This document shows, piece by piece, positions 45,671 through 57,794 of a stretch of 64,000 nt of DNA. Numbering within the stretch: position 1 is the first letter of the stretch; each line of letters starts with the position of its first letter. A model generated the notes under the pieces. The model was not told where the DNA came from, ran no database searches, and saw nothing but the letters and a program-made list of their open reading frames with translations. A program made the position numbers and the translations under genes. Source of the DNA: Umbribacter vaginalis (GTDB lineage Bacteria > Actinomycetota > Coriobacteriia > Coriobacteriales > Eggerthellaceae); contig KQ959713.1 in NCBI GenBank assembly GCA_001552935.1, positions 62,911 to 126,910 on the forward strand, read 5' to 3'.

Positions 45671-47461
45671 ATGAATAAACCCTCTTCAACGAATGGATTG
45701 CACGATGCGCGTTCGCTGCGTGGTGGCGCTGGTGCTGCTGGCGGTACTGTCGATACGAGCAGCGAACACGCAGGTGTGCAACGTGGCACTGCTGGCGATA
45801 CGGGCGGCGAACGTACGCGCTCCCAGCACAACGCCGCAAGCTGCGAAAACACTACCATGCCACGTACTGCCACATGCTCAGAGGCGCGCAGCCAGCACAA
45901 CGCCCCAAGCGACATCAACAAGCTTACTGACGCAGCTGTTCAGACAACGCTGTTCCAACAAAGCGTACCAAACTGGCTGCTGAAACAAGCGCAGCTTAAC
46001 AGCGAGCATTGCGCAATCGATGACGGACAAACACAACTTACCTTCACACAGGTGTATGAACAAGCATGCAAACGTGCTGCATATTTCAGCACGTGCACCA
46101 AGAAAAGCTCAATTGGATTGCTGTGCTCGAACTGCATCGATGGATACCTAGCTGCGCTGGGCATTCTGATGGCAGGAAAAACTATTGTGTGGCTGAACTG
46201 GCGATTGTCAACGCGCGAGCTTACCGAACAGGCAAACGATTCACAGCTTGATTGCATTTTGCTTGATGAGCGCTTAAATATGCGCCCCTTCGATAAACGC
46301 TGTATCTACTTAGATTCGTATCAAACGTGGGAACAAAACACACCCGAAAGCACCATTCCCGCGTCAGCACACGCGCCGTTTTCGCTGAGCGCTGTTGCCT
46401 CTGTTATGTACACATCAGGCACAACAGGAAAAGCGAAAAGCGTTCCGCAAACCTTTGGTAATCACTTTGCGTCCGCTGTTTCTTCGGCGCTTAATTTAGG
46501 CGTCTTACCAAGTGATGTATGGCTGTGCGCAACGCCTCTGTTCCACATTTCAGGCTTCTCGATTATCATGCGCTCGCTTATCTACGGCATGACGGTACGC
46601 CTTGTGTCGCATTTTAACGCGCAGCACATTTCTGCCATTTTGTGCGACGAAGCAATAAGCATTATGTCGGTGGTGCCGTATATGCTGCGCACACTGCTTG
46701 CGCTGGCGAAAAAAGACCAGCTTACCTATAACGCAGCCATGCGCGTGATGCTGGTGGGCGGTGGCGTTATCGATAAGGCGACGCTTGAAGAATGCACCGC
46801 GCGGAACATTCCCGTTGTGCAGTGCTACGGCATGACCGAAACCTGTTCGCAAATTGTAGCGCTTTCGGCACACGATGCCGCGCGCAAACTGGGATCGGTA
46901 GGGAAACCCCTGTTCACAACCCAACTTCGCATAGACCCTCAAACGAGTGAAATCTGCATAAAAACCCCTGCGCTTACGCCAGGATATGGAAATGTTCCAA
47001 GCGTGTTTGCAAAGCGCACCTATGATGGGTGGTATCACACAGGTGATAGCGGATATCTCGATGACGAGGGATTTTTATACCTGAAAGGCCGCCTTGACGA
47101 CATGATTATCAGCGGTGGTGAGAATATTTATCCTGCAGAAATCGAGCAGGTACTGCTTCACCATAGCGCCGTTGGATCGGTAAGTGTGGTAGGAGCTCCC
47201 TCTTCTACCTGGGGACATGTTCCTGTAGCGTTTTTCGTATTATCGGGAAGCGCGCTGAAAGAAAAGCAGAAAGCCGCAGATGAAATCCGCTTTCTTCACG
47301 AAATTGAACAGAGTGTCATTGCGTATGCACGCAAACATCTTGCGCACTATAAAGCGCCCAAACGCTGCATTATCTGCGATGCGCTGCCAAGCAATGCAAG
47401 CGGAAAAGTGCTTACCTACGTTTTGCGCAAGCGAGCACAGGAATTAACGTTCGAGCCTTAG
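45671..47461 (+). CDS. menE: o-Succinylbenzoate-CoA ligase with ~80-residue N-terminal extension
   Basis: Activates o-succinylbenzoate with ATP and CoA, the step before MenB. An ANL-family enzyme with the P-loop YTSGTTGKAKS, VQCYGMTETCS, YHTGDSGYLDDEGF, the hinge GRLDDMIISGGENIYPAEIE and the catalytic lysine motif NASGKVL. The catalytic domain starts near residue 82. The first 80 residues are Gly/Ala/Ser/Thr-rich with repeated RSQHNA elements, which no family member needs. ATG at 45671 with a nearby AAGGTGA; a GTG three codons earlier is an alternative. Confidence 0.92.
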   Translation: MNKPSSTNGLHDARSLRGGAGAAGGTVDTSSEHAGVQRGTAGDTGGERTRSQHNAASCENTTMPRTATCSEARSQHNAPSDINKLTDAAVQTTLFQQSVPNWLLKQAQLNSEHCAIDDGQTQLTFTQVYEQACKRAAYFSTCTKKSSIGLLCSNCIDGYLAALGILMAGKTIVWLNWRLSTRELTEQANDSQLDCILLDERLNMRPFDKRCIYLDSYQTWEQNTPESTIPASAHAPFSLSAVASVMYTSGTTGKAKSVPQTFGNHFASAVSSALNLGVLPSDVWLCATPLFHISGFSIIMRSLIYGMTVRLVSHFNAQHISAILCDEAISIMSVVPYMLRTLLALAKKDQLTYNAAMRVMLVGGGVIDKATLEECTARNIPVVQCYGMTETCSQIVALSAHDAARKLGSVGKPLFTTQLRIDPQTSEICIKTPALTPGYGNVPSVFAKRTYDGWYHTGDSGYLDDEGFLYLKGRLDDMIISGGENIYPAEIEQVLLHHSAVGSVSVVGAPSSTWGHVPVAFFVLSGSALKEKQKAADEIRFLHEIEQSVIAYARKHLAHYKAPKRCIICDALPSNASGKVLTYVLRKRAQELTFEP

Positions 47462-47515
47462 CACGTATGAGTGTGTATATACAACAATCAAAACTATTAA
47501 GAAAGGAAGAACCGC

Positions 47516-48880
47516 ATGAAACAAAACTCATCGTCGCTTGGCGCATGTGCCCAAACTGCCGATGAACACCAACCGACGAACCAAACGCGCGACGAACAGC
47601 AGGAACAGCAGGCGCAAACAGCACAAACAGCTCCATCTGAAAGCGCGTGCAACAATCCATCGCTTGGAGGTTTTGCACGTGCAGCAACAACAGCTGCATC
47701 TGGTGAAAGTCGTGCATTTCTTATTGGATCGTTCGTGATTCTTTATTTGGGCTACATGATTTTATTTGCTGATAGAAGCGTATTTAACATTTCGCTTGCA
47801 GCAATAGGACAAGAATTTTCCGTGTCGCCTGCTGCACTTGGTGCTGCTGGCTCGGCATTTTTCCTGGGATACACCATTATGCAAATTCCAGGAGGATGGC
47901 TTACCGACACGTTCTCAAGCAGGCGCATTATTATTGTTACGCTTATTATCTGGTCAATTCTTACGTGTCTTACCGGATGCGTATGGTCGATAGCAGCGCT
48001 GCTTGTTGTTCGTTTTCTGTTCGGTTTAGCAGAAGGTCCGTATCCCGCTGCCGCGATGACACACATTGCAAAAGTGTTCCCCGAAGAAAAACGATCGCAG
48101 CTTACATCGGCGCTTATCTCATCAAACTATGCAGGAGCTGCCGTAGCACCGTTCATCATTGTACCGATTATTGCGCTCATGGGCTGGCGAGCAGGCTTTT
48201 TCTGGCTGGGTATTTTTGGCGTCATCTTAGCGATTGTATACATCTTTTTCAAAAGCAAACACTCGCTTTCATCCGCACCCAGCAAGCGTGCACGTATTAA
48301 CTGGCGCGACATTAACCCGCGTGTTTGGACGTTTATCGTTATCGGCGTGGCGCTGAACTGCATTACGAAAGGCCTTGAAACGTGGATGCCCATTTACTTC
48401 TTAAACGAGAAGCACATCGAGCTTATTAAGCTGGCCGTGCTGGTGCCATTGCCGGTGATTGCTGGCGGAATTGCAGCACTCATCTCGGGTTTTGTAATGG
48501 TTCACGTGTTCAAAAATCACGAACGCTTGCTTATTGTTATTGCAAGCTTTTTAACGGTAGTAACGATGACAGGCTTGTACTTATCAACCGACATGGCGTG
48601 GATTATCGGCTTTCAAGTTGCAACGTACTTTGTAAAATCGCTTGCGTTTACGGGAATTTTTGCCTACGTTGCGTCGCGTTTGCCCGGGTCAAGCTACGGG
48701 TCACACATCGGCGTCATTAACTTTGGAGGTCAGCTGGGAGGCTTTGTTGGGCCGCTGTTTATTGGGTGTATTATCCAATTTACGAACTCATACACCTCGG
48801 CATTCTTTGGGCTGGTGTGCGCAGCTTTGCTAGCAGGCATTGTGTCGCTGTTCATACGTTCCAGCAAAACAAACATCTAG
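47516..48880 (+). CDS. MFS transporter, anion:cation symporter-like
   Basis: A 454-residue major facilitator with twelve predicted helices. After a ~65-residue Gln/Ala/Thr-rich cytoplasmic tail comes helix 1 with ADRSVFNISLAAIGQEF. The A-motif-like GGWLTDTFSSRRI and FGLAEGPYPAAAMTHIAKVFPEEKRSQ are typical of the ACS (organic anion/sugar acid) branch. Ligand unknown. It follows menE by 54 bp with its own AAAGGAAG site, so co-transcription with the menaquinone genes is possible; a strong terminator closes the run. Confidence 0.85.
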   Translation: MKQNSSSLGACAQTADEHQPTNQTRDEQQEQQAQTAQTAPSESACNNPSLGGFARAATTAASGESRAFLIGSFVILYLGYMILFADRSVFNISLAAIGQEFSVSPAALGAAGSAFFLGYTIMQIPGGWLTDTFSSRRIIIVTLIIWSILTCLTGCVWSIAALLVVRFLFGLAEGPYPAAAMTHIAKVFPEEKRSQLTSALISSNYAGAAVAPFIIVPIIALMGWRAGFFWLGIFGVILAIVYIFFKSKHSLSSAPSKRARINWRDINPRVWTFIVIGVALNCITKGLETWMPIYFLNEKHIELIKLAVLVPLPVIAGGIAALISGFVMVHVFKNHERLLIVIASFLTVVTMTGLYLSTDMAWIIGFQVATYFVKSLAFTGIFAYVASRLPGSSYGSHIGVINFGGQLGGFVGPLFIGCIIQFTNSYTSAFFGLVCAALLAGIVSLFIRSSKTNI

Positions 48881-48920
48881 CGCTTTTAGCAAGCTTTTAG
48901 CGCTCTTAAGCGTGAAACAC

Positions 48921-48961
48921 AAAACGATGCAGTAAGTACGTGCCTTACTGCATCGTTTTTA
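48921..48961. terminator. Bidirectional terminator between MFS and NSS genes
   Basis: AAAACGATGCAGTAAG pairs perfectly with CTTACTGCATCGTTTT around a 7-base loop, with a T run on the plus strand and an A run before it, so it can serve both directions. Confidence 0.92.
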
Positions 48962-49113
48962 TTTACTGGAACTATGTTTTTCAGGGGAGCGCGAGCGCTC
49001 GCGTGTGGTTGCGTGTGGTTGCGGGAACGAACGCAAGCGCCACGTTCCAGGCGCATTACTGCGTTCCCCACTATTACCAGCACCTAAACATATGCGCAGG
49101 TGTGGTGGCGGTA
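48962..49113. repeat. Intergenic member of a dispersed GGGAACG repeat group
   Basis: Contains a GCGCGAGCGCTCGCG palindrome, GTGTGGTTGC twice, GCGGGAACGAACGCAAGCG, and GGCGCATTACTGCGTTCCCC. Similar strings recur at 52600-52700. Confidence 0.5.
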
Positions 49114-50529
49114 CTACTTCCCTAAGCCCATGAACTGCGAAATCAGTGGAATGTATCCCATAATGAAAATAATGATCATCAGTGTAGGGATACCAAATTT
49201 GCACCATGGTTTAAGCCAACGAGGAAACTTAATACCATCGCCCAAGTCGGACTCTTTCATCAAGTTATCCCAACCCCAACCTATCTTCCAGGTGCAGAAA
49301 ATCGTCAGAATGAGTGCACCCGTCGGCAAAATATTGTTCGACACAATGAAATCTTCGATACCTTGAATATCTCCTAATACAGGCAGTGTTACGCCACTCC
49401 ATACATTAAATCCAAGCGCGCACGGAATTGACAAAATCACCAGCGCAACAGCATTGATAAGCACCGCACGGCGGCGTGGAGTATGCCAGCGATCTTCCAT
49501 CCACGTTACAAGCGTTTCAAAAACCGCAATAACGGTTGAGATAGCTGCAAAGCTCATGAACACGAAGAACAGCGCACCCCACAACGCACCAAAGGGCATC
49601 TGTCCAAACACAATAGGTAACGTTACAAATACAAGTGATGGACCTGCATCAGGGTTTACACCAAACGCAAAACAAGCTGGGAAAATAATAAGACCAGCCA
49701 GTACTGCAACAAGGGTATCAAGCCCAGTTGCGCTCAGTGCTTCTCCGTACAGCGAGCGCTGCTTGCCAATGCGCGAACCAAAAATTGCCATGCCGCCCAT
49801 GCCAACTGACAAGCTAAAGAATGCTTGACCCATAGCAGCATACAGCGCATTACCGAAGTGTCCGAACTGTTCTGAAAGCGTTACACCTGCGAACAAGTGT
49901 GAAAAGTCGGGCATAAGGTAAAAACGCAATCCGTCAGCAGCTCCTGGAAGCGTTACAGCACGTATGCAAAGCGCAATCAGAATAATAAATAAGCCTGCCA
50001 TCAGGAATTTTGATACACGCTCAACGCCTTTGCGCAAACCGATAAACGACACGATGGCGCCAATAAGCACGGTTACGACCATCCAAAATACCACTTGAAC
50101 AGGGTCGGCAGTAAGTGCAGTAAATGCAGCTTTCGACGCTGCTGGATCAACATTGGTAAATGCACCCGAGCCCAGCTTAAAGATGTATGCAAACATCCAA
50201 CCGCAGACGGTGGTGTAAAACATCAGCAAAATCATCGATCCAACATAGCACCACCACGAAAACCAGCGAAAATTTCCGCGCGATGGCAGCACGTGAAACG
50301 AGCGCGCGGTAGATACTTGCGACGCACGTCCTACAGCAAATTCCATCATCATCGTTGGAATGCCTAAAATTGCAAGAAAAATTAGGTAAATAAGAATGAA
50401 TGCAGCACCGCCGTATTGTCCAGCAATATAAGGAAAACGCCACACATTTCCCAGACCAATAGCGCATCCAGCAGCCACCAGCAAAAATCCCATACGTGAG
50501 CCAAAATGCTCGCGTGTTTTCGTATTCAT
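49114..50529 (-). CDS. Sodium:neurotransmitter symporter family transporter
   Basis: An Na+-coupled amino-acid or amine importer of the NSS/LeuT family, 471 residues with about 11-12 helices. Helix 1 carries the sodium/substrate signature GFLLVAAGCAIGLGNVWRFPY followed by GGAAFILIYL; TMMMEFAVGR follows. The ATG at 50527-50529 (MNTKTREHFGSR) matches the family start and has GGATGG upstream; the frame extends 53 codons further without similarity. The substrate is unknown; amino acids would suit an organism with glutamate dehydrogenase next door. Confidence 0.92.
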   Translation of the reverse strand: MNTKTREHFGSRMGFLLVAAGCAIGLGNVWRFPYIAGQYGGAAFILIYLIFLAILGIPTMMMEFAVGRASQVSTARSFHVLPSRGNFRWFSWWCYVGSMILLMFYTTVCGWMFAYIFKLGSGAFTNVDPAASKAAFTALTADPVQVVFWMVVTVLIGAIVSFIGLRKGVERVSKFLMAGLFIILIALCIRAVTLPGAADGLRFYLMPDFSHLFAGVTLSEQFGHFGNALYAAMGQAFFSLSVGMGGMAIFGSRIGKQRSLYGEALSATGLDTLVAVLAGLIIFPACFAFGVNPDAGPSLVFVTLPIVFGQMPFGALWGALFFVFMSFAAISTVIAVFETLVTWMEDRWHTPRRRAVLINAVALVILSIPCALGFNVWSGVTLPVLGDIQGIEDFIVSNNILPTGALILTIFCTWKIGWGWDNLMKESDLGDGIKFPRWLKPWCKFGIPTLMIIIFIMGYIPLISQFMGLGK

Positions 50530-50842
50530 AATTGTGCACCATCCATTCATAGTATAAGTGCGCTTAACGCTACCATAAAACGTACGTAAAAGCGAGAAAA
50601 CGCACTGGAGAATTATTATATTTACATTGAACGTATATGCCGCACATATCCAGCATATACGCGCGCCGAATTTTCGTAGTACGAACACCGTTTAGCCGCA
50701 GAACGCACAGGCACAAACGGAACGTATGCGCAAGCACAAGCAGGTACAAGCAGAAAGCACGAACACCATGCACAGCTTCAACGCAACACTCCCACCGCAG
50801 ACGAAACCTGCAAAGCTTCAAAACAACATACTGCGGCGCACG
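50530..50842. other. Spacer upstream of the NSS transporter
   Basis: Promoter region for the transporter is expected near 50560-50640 (AT-rich). Short GCACAAGCAGGTACAAGCAG-like repeats occur around 50730-50760. No gene is recognisable. Confidence 0.4.
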
Positions 50843-50875
50843 AAAAAACGCTTCCCAGCATCCGGAAAGCGTTTC
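50843..50875 (-). terminator. Terminator of gdhA
   Basis: On the minus strand AAACGCTTTCC and GGGAAGCGTTT form a stem, followed by TTTTTTCG, 35 bp past the gdhA stop. Confidence 0.85.
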
Positions 50876-50909
50876 AGGGTGTGAGTGTTGTGCAATAATC
50901 GCTTGCTGA

Positions 50910-52728
<1,819 letters not shown>

Positions 52729-53142
52729 TTACACAAAGGACGAAAACTCACACGCTTGATAGGTATACGGGCTTGTGGACGCATGCGCACCTGTAGAAGC
52801 ATCTGAGTTTGTAGCAACATCTGAGCTTGTTGCGGAATGCGCGTGTGATGAGGGGTGATGGTTCGTTGCGGCGTCGTGACATGAGGAAACCGTGCGCCGA
52901 AAAAGACGCATATCGCAGTGCTCAAACTGCGTTCCCAACTGCGCAAGTGCGTGGCGACGTTCCCCATTTACCTGCGAAAACAACAGCGACATACCGCATC
53001 CTGCTTGAATTGCTTCAGGAGTAGCAATAACAGCAACATCCCCAAAGCGCTCACGGCGCGAAACGTCAAGCACCCACGCGCGCACTGCCAACGCCGCGTG
53101 GGTCGAATTGAACACAAGCACGTATGTTTCCTGTTCAGACAC
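52729..53142 (-). CDS. DUF3343 putative selenium/sulfur carrier-like protein with low-complexity tail
   Basis: Residues ~5-85 match the DUF3343 family: YVLVFNSTHAALAVRAWVL, the VIATPEAIQAGCGMSLLF segment with its conserved Cys, and a later conserved region. Family members are often encoded with selenium genes; their function is inferred as a Se/S carrier. The remaining ~50 residues are His/Ser/Thr/Ala-rich (SSHAHSATSSD) and not family-like. Start GTG at 53140-53142 with AGGA 6 bases before. It follows yedF on the same strand (131 bp). Confidence 0.75.
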   Translation of the reverse strand: MSEQETYVLVFNSTHAALAVRAWVLDVSRRERFGDVAVIATPEAIQAGCGMSLLFSQVNGERRHALAQLGTQFEHCDMRLFRRTVSSCHDAATNHHPSSHAHSATSSDVATNSDASTGAHASTSPYTYQACEFSSFV

Positions 53143-53273
53143 TATTTATCCTATTCAAAAGGTATTGTTGCAAATGCGAGTTGTACTGGTACTGCATGCA
53201 CTTACCTGCACCTATCAATAGGTGCATGCGCACATAACAAACGCTTCAGCTATGACGCGCTTACCTGCACCTT

Positions 53274-53666
53274 TTACAGCGTAATTACTTTGTCTGCGTG
53301 ACGCAAGTGCTCCATAATAGCTGGCATCGTCGACTTTTCGCCCACATGAAGCGCCTCGCCAAGCTCGTAATAATTCAAGCACGTGCCACACGACAACACA
53401 GGCGTACCGTTATCAGCCATGACCTGTAACCAACGCGCTGCTTCCTCATTCTCGCTACCAGCAACCAGTTTTACACCCGAGTTCATAAGCAGCACATAGC
53501 GCGGCAATTCACCCGATTCAGCAATGGTGTGAAGCGCCATTGCTATCAACGTTTTTCCCAGCTCTTCTGCGCCTTCTCCCAAATGATCTTTACTTAAAAA
53601 CAGCACATAATTGCAATCCGCTGTCTGTGCTGCTTCATTATGATGAGAACATCCACACGTGCTCAT
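53274..53666 (-). CDS. yedF: YedF-like selenium-metabolism protein (DsrE fold)
   Basis: A 130-residue protein with the DsrE/YedF-type fold. It begins MSTCGCSHH, then YVLFLSKDHLGEGAEELGKTLI, VLLMNSGVKL and the conserved PVLSCGTCLNYYEL with its reactive cysteine pair. The selenium-metabolism YedF family usually has an N-terminal TusA-like domain too; here only the DsrE-like part remains, with a Cys-rich start. The ATG at 53664-53666 has GGGAGG. Its place near DUF3343 and selABD supports a role in selenium handling. Confidence 0.82.
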   Translation of the reverse strand: MSTCGCSHHNEAAQTADCNYVLFLSKDHLGEGAEELGKTLIAMALHTIAESGELPRYVLLMNSGVKLVAGSENEEAARWLQVMADNGTPVLSCGTCLNYYELGEALHVGEKSTMPAIMEHLRHADKVITL

Positions 53667-53787
53667 AAAAACCTCCCATGTCGTTTCTACAATGCTACGT
53701 TGCACTGTATTCCTACAAGGTAACCTTGCACCGTAAAAGGCATCTTGTCAAGCAAAGGCCGCGTTTTACAGCGGTCGGTTATAATGC

Positions 53788-55467
53788 CTATCTTTTCGCG
53801 CTGGCGCGTTTCTTTTTGCGCACGCCTACAAACGCAGCAAGCGAAAGCGTCATCATTGAAATGAACGCAAACACTGAAGACTCGTCGCCTGTTTTTGGCA
53901 TTGCGTGCATCGGTCTGCAAGACTGGCACGTACGATCAGAAGCATCTTGTAACACTGCAGGTTGTGGCAGAGATACTGGAGTAGAAAGCGCTGAGGAAGG
54001 TGTTACCGCTTTAGGGTGTTCAGGCACGTTCTGGGGCTTTGGTGTTGCAGGCGCATCGATCGCGCGAGGCACTAAAGGCACCGCAGTCGTATTATTTTGC
54101 TTCGACGTTGGAGGAAACAAGGAAGGCAACGGCGATGTCGAGGAAGAATCGGCATCATACACGGCATATACCGTCGTATCTTGATCCACGATACTTGCGC
54201 CCGTAAACACTGCGCCCGTTCCATCTTTTTTCGTGCTCCACTCTTTAAACGTGTAACCCAATTTCGTTGGATGCTCCGGCATTGATTGATCCTTTAATGT
54301 ATCCGTATCAATTGCCTTGCCTGTTTCCACTTTCACGTTTGCTAGTTCTGCGTCATCGCTGTTCTTGAATGTTACCGTAGCGCGAATTTGTTTCCACTGA
54401 GCAGTAAACACCGTATTGAGCTTCAAGGCTAATGTATCTCCGGGTTTGTGAACACCTCCAGTGGCGTCGTGCCAATGTAAGAATTGGAAATCGGTGCGCG
54501 AGGGTGCATCCAAAAGCGTAATGATGCTATTCTGTCGAACAGAGAGGTCTTTCTCGGTTTTGGCATCGCTAAATTCGCCGCCGTTAGCGTTAAACCTAGC
54601 TTGTGCATTCCACTGCGCGCGCAGCAAAAATATACCATCATACAAGGGGTCGATAGCCTCGTCGTTAAAGCGTATCCAATCACGGCTGTAATCTGAAAAG
54701 GGAGATTGTGGCCCCCAATAGTAACGCATACCAACACGGCCGCTTTTTCTGTACGATTCCGTATCAGGCAGTTCTGTAAACCATCCACCAAACACAAGGT
54801 TTGCCTTCGTTGGATCTGTCGGAAAATCAACCGTATTATCCCTTTTTACTATATTTGTTATTGAGTCCGACTTACCGTCAATTTTTCCTCCCTGTAAGTC
54901 AAATTTCACTTTCATTTGTGCTAACGAAATGCGGATAGGCGTGCTGCTATCAACGACCGCTTGAAATTGAGCATAATTTTTAATTGGCTTAGGATAGGTA
55001 TAATCAGATTCCCACGAAAGATTGTATCCATCGGGAATCTGTGAATCGTCAACTATAATTGTTACTTTTTCGCCGTTGGCAAAATTGCCAACCGTACGTT
55101 CACAATGAAGGTTCAGATTTTTTTGGACCTCATATGTATTCCCTTGCGCATCTATAACCGTTATTGGAAGGTTTTTCCACATAGCTTCCATTGCAGGGCT
55201 CAGCTGGCCAAGCGCTCCTGGTGTTGTGTGGCCTTTTCCTATTGCAGCTAGATAGTTAAAAGAAATGCGAAGCGGTTTCTTTTCTACCGCTTTAGGCGCT
55301 GTTGGAGATGTTGTTGCAGTCATATCTTTTGGTGCGGGTGTAGCTACTGTTAGCTCTGCGGACTTCACTTCGCCAGCCTGAGCTGGCAGTGGCACCATAC
55401 ACAAACTAGAGCTAACCATCAGTACCATCGTAAGTTGACCAACATGTTTCAAACTACTCGTCTTCAT
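53788..55467 (-). CDS. LPXTG-anchored surface protein with Listeria-Bacteroides (InlB B-type) repeats
   Basis: A 559-residue secreted protein. The signal peptide is VGQLTMVLMVSSSLCMVPLPAQA; a Pro/Ala-rich segment follows. Three InlB-B/Flg_new-type repeats have the pattern VxFDLQGG ... FGGWFTE, ARFNANGGEF ... FLHWHDATG and ATVTFKNSD ... FKEWSTKKDGTG. A Pro-rich stalk leads to the sorting signal MPKTGDE, a hydrophobic helix and KKKR. The ATG at 55465-55467 has AGAGGAATT. No leucine-rich repeats are present. A 15-unit CTGT tract 144 bp upstream could alter its expression. Confidence 0.9.
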   Translation of the reverse strand: MKTSSLKHVGQLTMVLMVSSSLCMVPLPAQAGEVKSAELTVATPAPKDMTATTSPTAPKAVEKKPLRISFNYLAAIGKGHTTPGALGQLSPAMEAMWKNLPITVIDAQGNTYEVQKNLNLHCERTVGNFANGEKVTIIVDDSQIPDGYNLSWESDYTYPKPIKNYAQFQAVVDSSTPIRISLAQMKVKFDLQGGKIDGKSDSITNIVKRDNTVDFPTDPTKANLVFGGWFTELPDTESYRKSGRVGMRYYWGPQSPFSDYSRDWIRFNDEAIDPLYDGIFLLRAQWNAQARFNANGGEFSDAKTEKDLSVRQNSIITLLDAPSRTDFQFLHWHDATGGVHKPGDTLALKLNTVFTAQWKQIRATVTFKNSDDAELANVKVETGKAIDTDTLKDQSMPEHPTKLGYTFKEWSTKKDGTGAVFTGASIVDQDTTVYAVYDADSSSTSPLPSLFPPTSKQNNTTAVPLVPRAIDAPATPKPQNVPEHPKAVTPSSALSTPVSLPQPAVLQDASDRTCQSCRPMHAMPKTGDESSVFAFISMMTLSLAAFVGVRKKKRASAKR

Positions 55468-55610
55468 AATTCCTCTCGAATCATATTGCATATAGTTTGT
55501 GCAGTAAAAATTGACACATCGTTATAACAAACAACAGGCGGTTATATACCTATGCATCCGGCATAAACGTTATAAAAGGATACGAGTAGATAAGGTGAAT
55601 GCGATTTACT

Positions 55611-55670
<60 letters not shown>

Positions 55671-56004
55671 AAATATTATATTTTTCATATACATATGGTG
55701 TCAACTTTTTTACAAAATGAATGGAGTAATTATATCAAAGCTGCAGCAAAAACGACTCATTTTATAAGATAGTTACAATATTGCTATATTTTATTCAAAA
55801 ACTATGTTCCTTTCTATAACCGGGAACTCATTCCCCGGCCCGAACATATTCCTCGCCAGCAGTACCGCCAGCTTCGCTACGAGCAGTGGCACAACGTTCC
55901 CCAGCTCGGACACGTTCCCAACCACGCACCACAACGCGCCAGCGGGCATGCTCCCGCGCAGCATTGTTGCAATACCGTACATCGCGGAAAATGCGAATAA
56001 GCGC

Positions 56005-56010
56005 TATAAT
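56005..56010 (+). promoter_or_regulatory. Candidate -10 element of selA
   Basis: A perfect TATAAT 29 bp before the selA start codon. No good -35 is seen at the right distance, so this is a weak promoter call. Confidence 0.4.
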
Positions 56011-56039
56011 TTACACAATGATCTACGAGAAAGGCAGCT

Positions 56040-57491
56040 ATGCCAACACCAGAACAACAAGCATTATTGCGTCAATTACCGCAGATTGAAGAACTGCTTC
56101 ACCATGAAGCTCTTGCTGGGCTTACAACACTGTATCCACGCACCGTTGTGGCTGACCAAAGCCGAGAAGTGTTAGACTCATTGCGCAGTGACATTCTTTC
56201 AAGCACGCTTTCTAGCGTCAATCTCAACGATATTGTTACGCGCGTACTGAAGCGCTTTGTTGCGCTCGAGCGCCCATCGCTGTGTCATGTTGTTAATGCA
56301 TCAGGCGTTATTGTACACACGAACCTAGGGCGAAGCGTTCTTGCGCCATCGGCTATAGAAGCGGTCAACGATGTTATAAAAGGTTATTCTACCTTGGAAT
56401 ATAGCACACAAACTATGCAGCGAGGTAGCCGTCACGACCATTATGAAAAGCTGGTATGTAACATTACAGGCGCGCAAGCTGCCATTGCTGTCAACAATAA
56501 TGCGGCGGCCGTTATGATGGTTCTGCGCGAGTTTTGTGAGGGGCGCGAGGCCATTATTTCGCGCGGTGAACTGGTAGAAATTGGAGGCTCGTTTCGCGTG
56601 CCTGATATTATGCAGCTTTCAGGCGCACACATGGTTGAAGTAGGAACAACCAACAAAACGCACATCTTCGATTATCAGCGCGCACTGTCACAAAACACAG
56701 GTTTGCTGGTTAAAGTTCATCCGTCGAATTTCCGCATGACGGGTTTTACGGAGGAGGTGCAGCTAAAAGAGCTGCGCGAACTTGCCGATACGTTTCTCCA
56801 ACAAACGGGCGGTACGCACAGTGCGCCTTTGGTGTATGAAGATTTGGGATCGGGTGCGCTGGTTGATATTTCCGCATGCGGTATTAAGGAAACAACGGTA
56901 AGCGAATGTCTCCAGCAGGGCGCAGATTTGGTGTCGTTCTCGTGCGATAAGCTGCTGGGTGGCCCGCAAGCAGGCATTATCGTGGGCAACAAGGAACTGA
57001 TTGACCGTTTGAAGAAAAATCCGCTGGCACGTGCGCTTCGCCTTGACAAAATGACAATTGCAGCACTTGAGGCAACACTGCGCCTGTATTTAGACGAAAA
57101 CGATGCTCGCGCGCTTATTCCAACACTGCACATGCTCTCAGAGCCACTGGCTGATATTGATCAACAGGCACAAGAGCTGTGCACGTATCTTAAAAACTCA
57201 CTGAATAGCAGCTGGGTGAACGTAAGCGTGGAAGATGAAATTTCGCGTGCAGGGGGCGGTGCGCTGCCGATGTGTGATATTCCTACTAAAGTAGTAGCTA
57301 TTGAATTCCTGCAAGGAAGTGCACTAAAGTGCGATCGCTTCTTAAATCAGAACAGTACGCCACCGATAATTGCTCGCTTAAAAAATGAACACCTGCTATT
57401 CGATGTGCGCACCTTGCTTGGAATGGTCGATTTTGAATGTATTTCTCAGGCATTACGCAACTACTTTGAGCAGCTGAACGGCCGCAAATAA
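56040..57491 (+). CDS. selA: L-seryl-tRNA(Sec) selenium transferase
   Basis: Pyridoxal-phosphate enzyme that converts seryl-tRNA(Sec) to selenocysteinyl-tRNA(Sec) with selenophosphate. The 483 residues include the N-terminal tRNA-binding domain, NASGVIVHTNLGRSVL, the YSTLEYSTQTMQRGSRHDHYE segment and the PLP lysine K304 in SFSCDKLLGGPQAGI. The ATG at 56040 has GAAAGG. It starts a selA-selB-selD run, with 303 bp before selB. Confidence 0.96.
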   Translation: MPTPEQQALLRQLPQIEELLHHEALAGLTTLYPRTVVADQSREVLDSLRSDILSSTLSSVNLNDIVTRVLKRFVALERPSLCHVVNASGVIVHTNLGRSVLAPSAIEAVNDVIKGYSTLEYSTQTMQRGSRHDHYEKLVCNITGAQAAIAVNNNAAAVMMVLREFCEGREAIISRGELVEIGGSFRVPDIMQLSGAHMVEVGTTNKTHIFDYQRALSQNTGLLVKVHPSNFRMTGFTEEVQLKELRELADTFLQQTGGTHSAPLVYEDLGSGALVDISACGIKETTVSECLQQGADLVSFSCDKLLGGPQAGIIVGNKELIDRLKKNPLARALRLDKMTIAALEATLRLYLDENDARALIPTLHMLSEPLADIDQQAQELCTYLKNSLNSSWVNVSVEDEISRAGGGALPMCDIPTKVVAIEFLQGSALKCDRFLNQNSTPPIIARLKNEHLLFDVRTLLGMVDFECISQALRNYFEQLNGRK

Positions 57492-57794
57492 CGTAAAGAA
57501 TGTTACAAACAGGCGCGTTATGAGTGGTGCTGAAGCATTGCAGATAAGCTGGCGATCAGGAATAACAACCGCCGCTGGTGCCTAGGAACAATTTTCGCTC
57601 ATGCGTAGGAAGAACAACGAACTTGTAGGACGGAACTAGCGAGTAGGCATGGCAACGAACTGGTAGGACGGTACTGCTGCAACGAAATACTGCAAAACGC
57701 AATAGTGCTGATCAACAGTACTATTGCACCACAAGGCAGCACAGCTGCACCACAATACACCTACGATGTCAGGCATAAAGGTAAAGGAACTCAT
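57492..57794. other. Spacer between selA and selB
   Basis: Contains an imperfect direct repeat CAACGAACT(T/G)GTAGGACGG(A/T)ACT at 57615-57637 and 57653-57675. Otherwise nothing recognisable; the selB frame stays open for 30 codons of it. Confidence 0.5.
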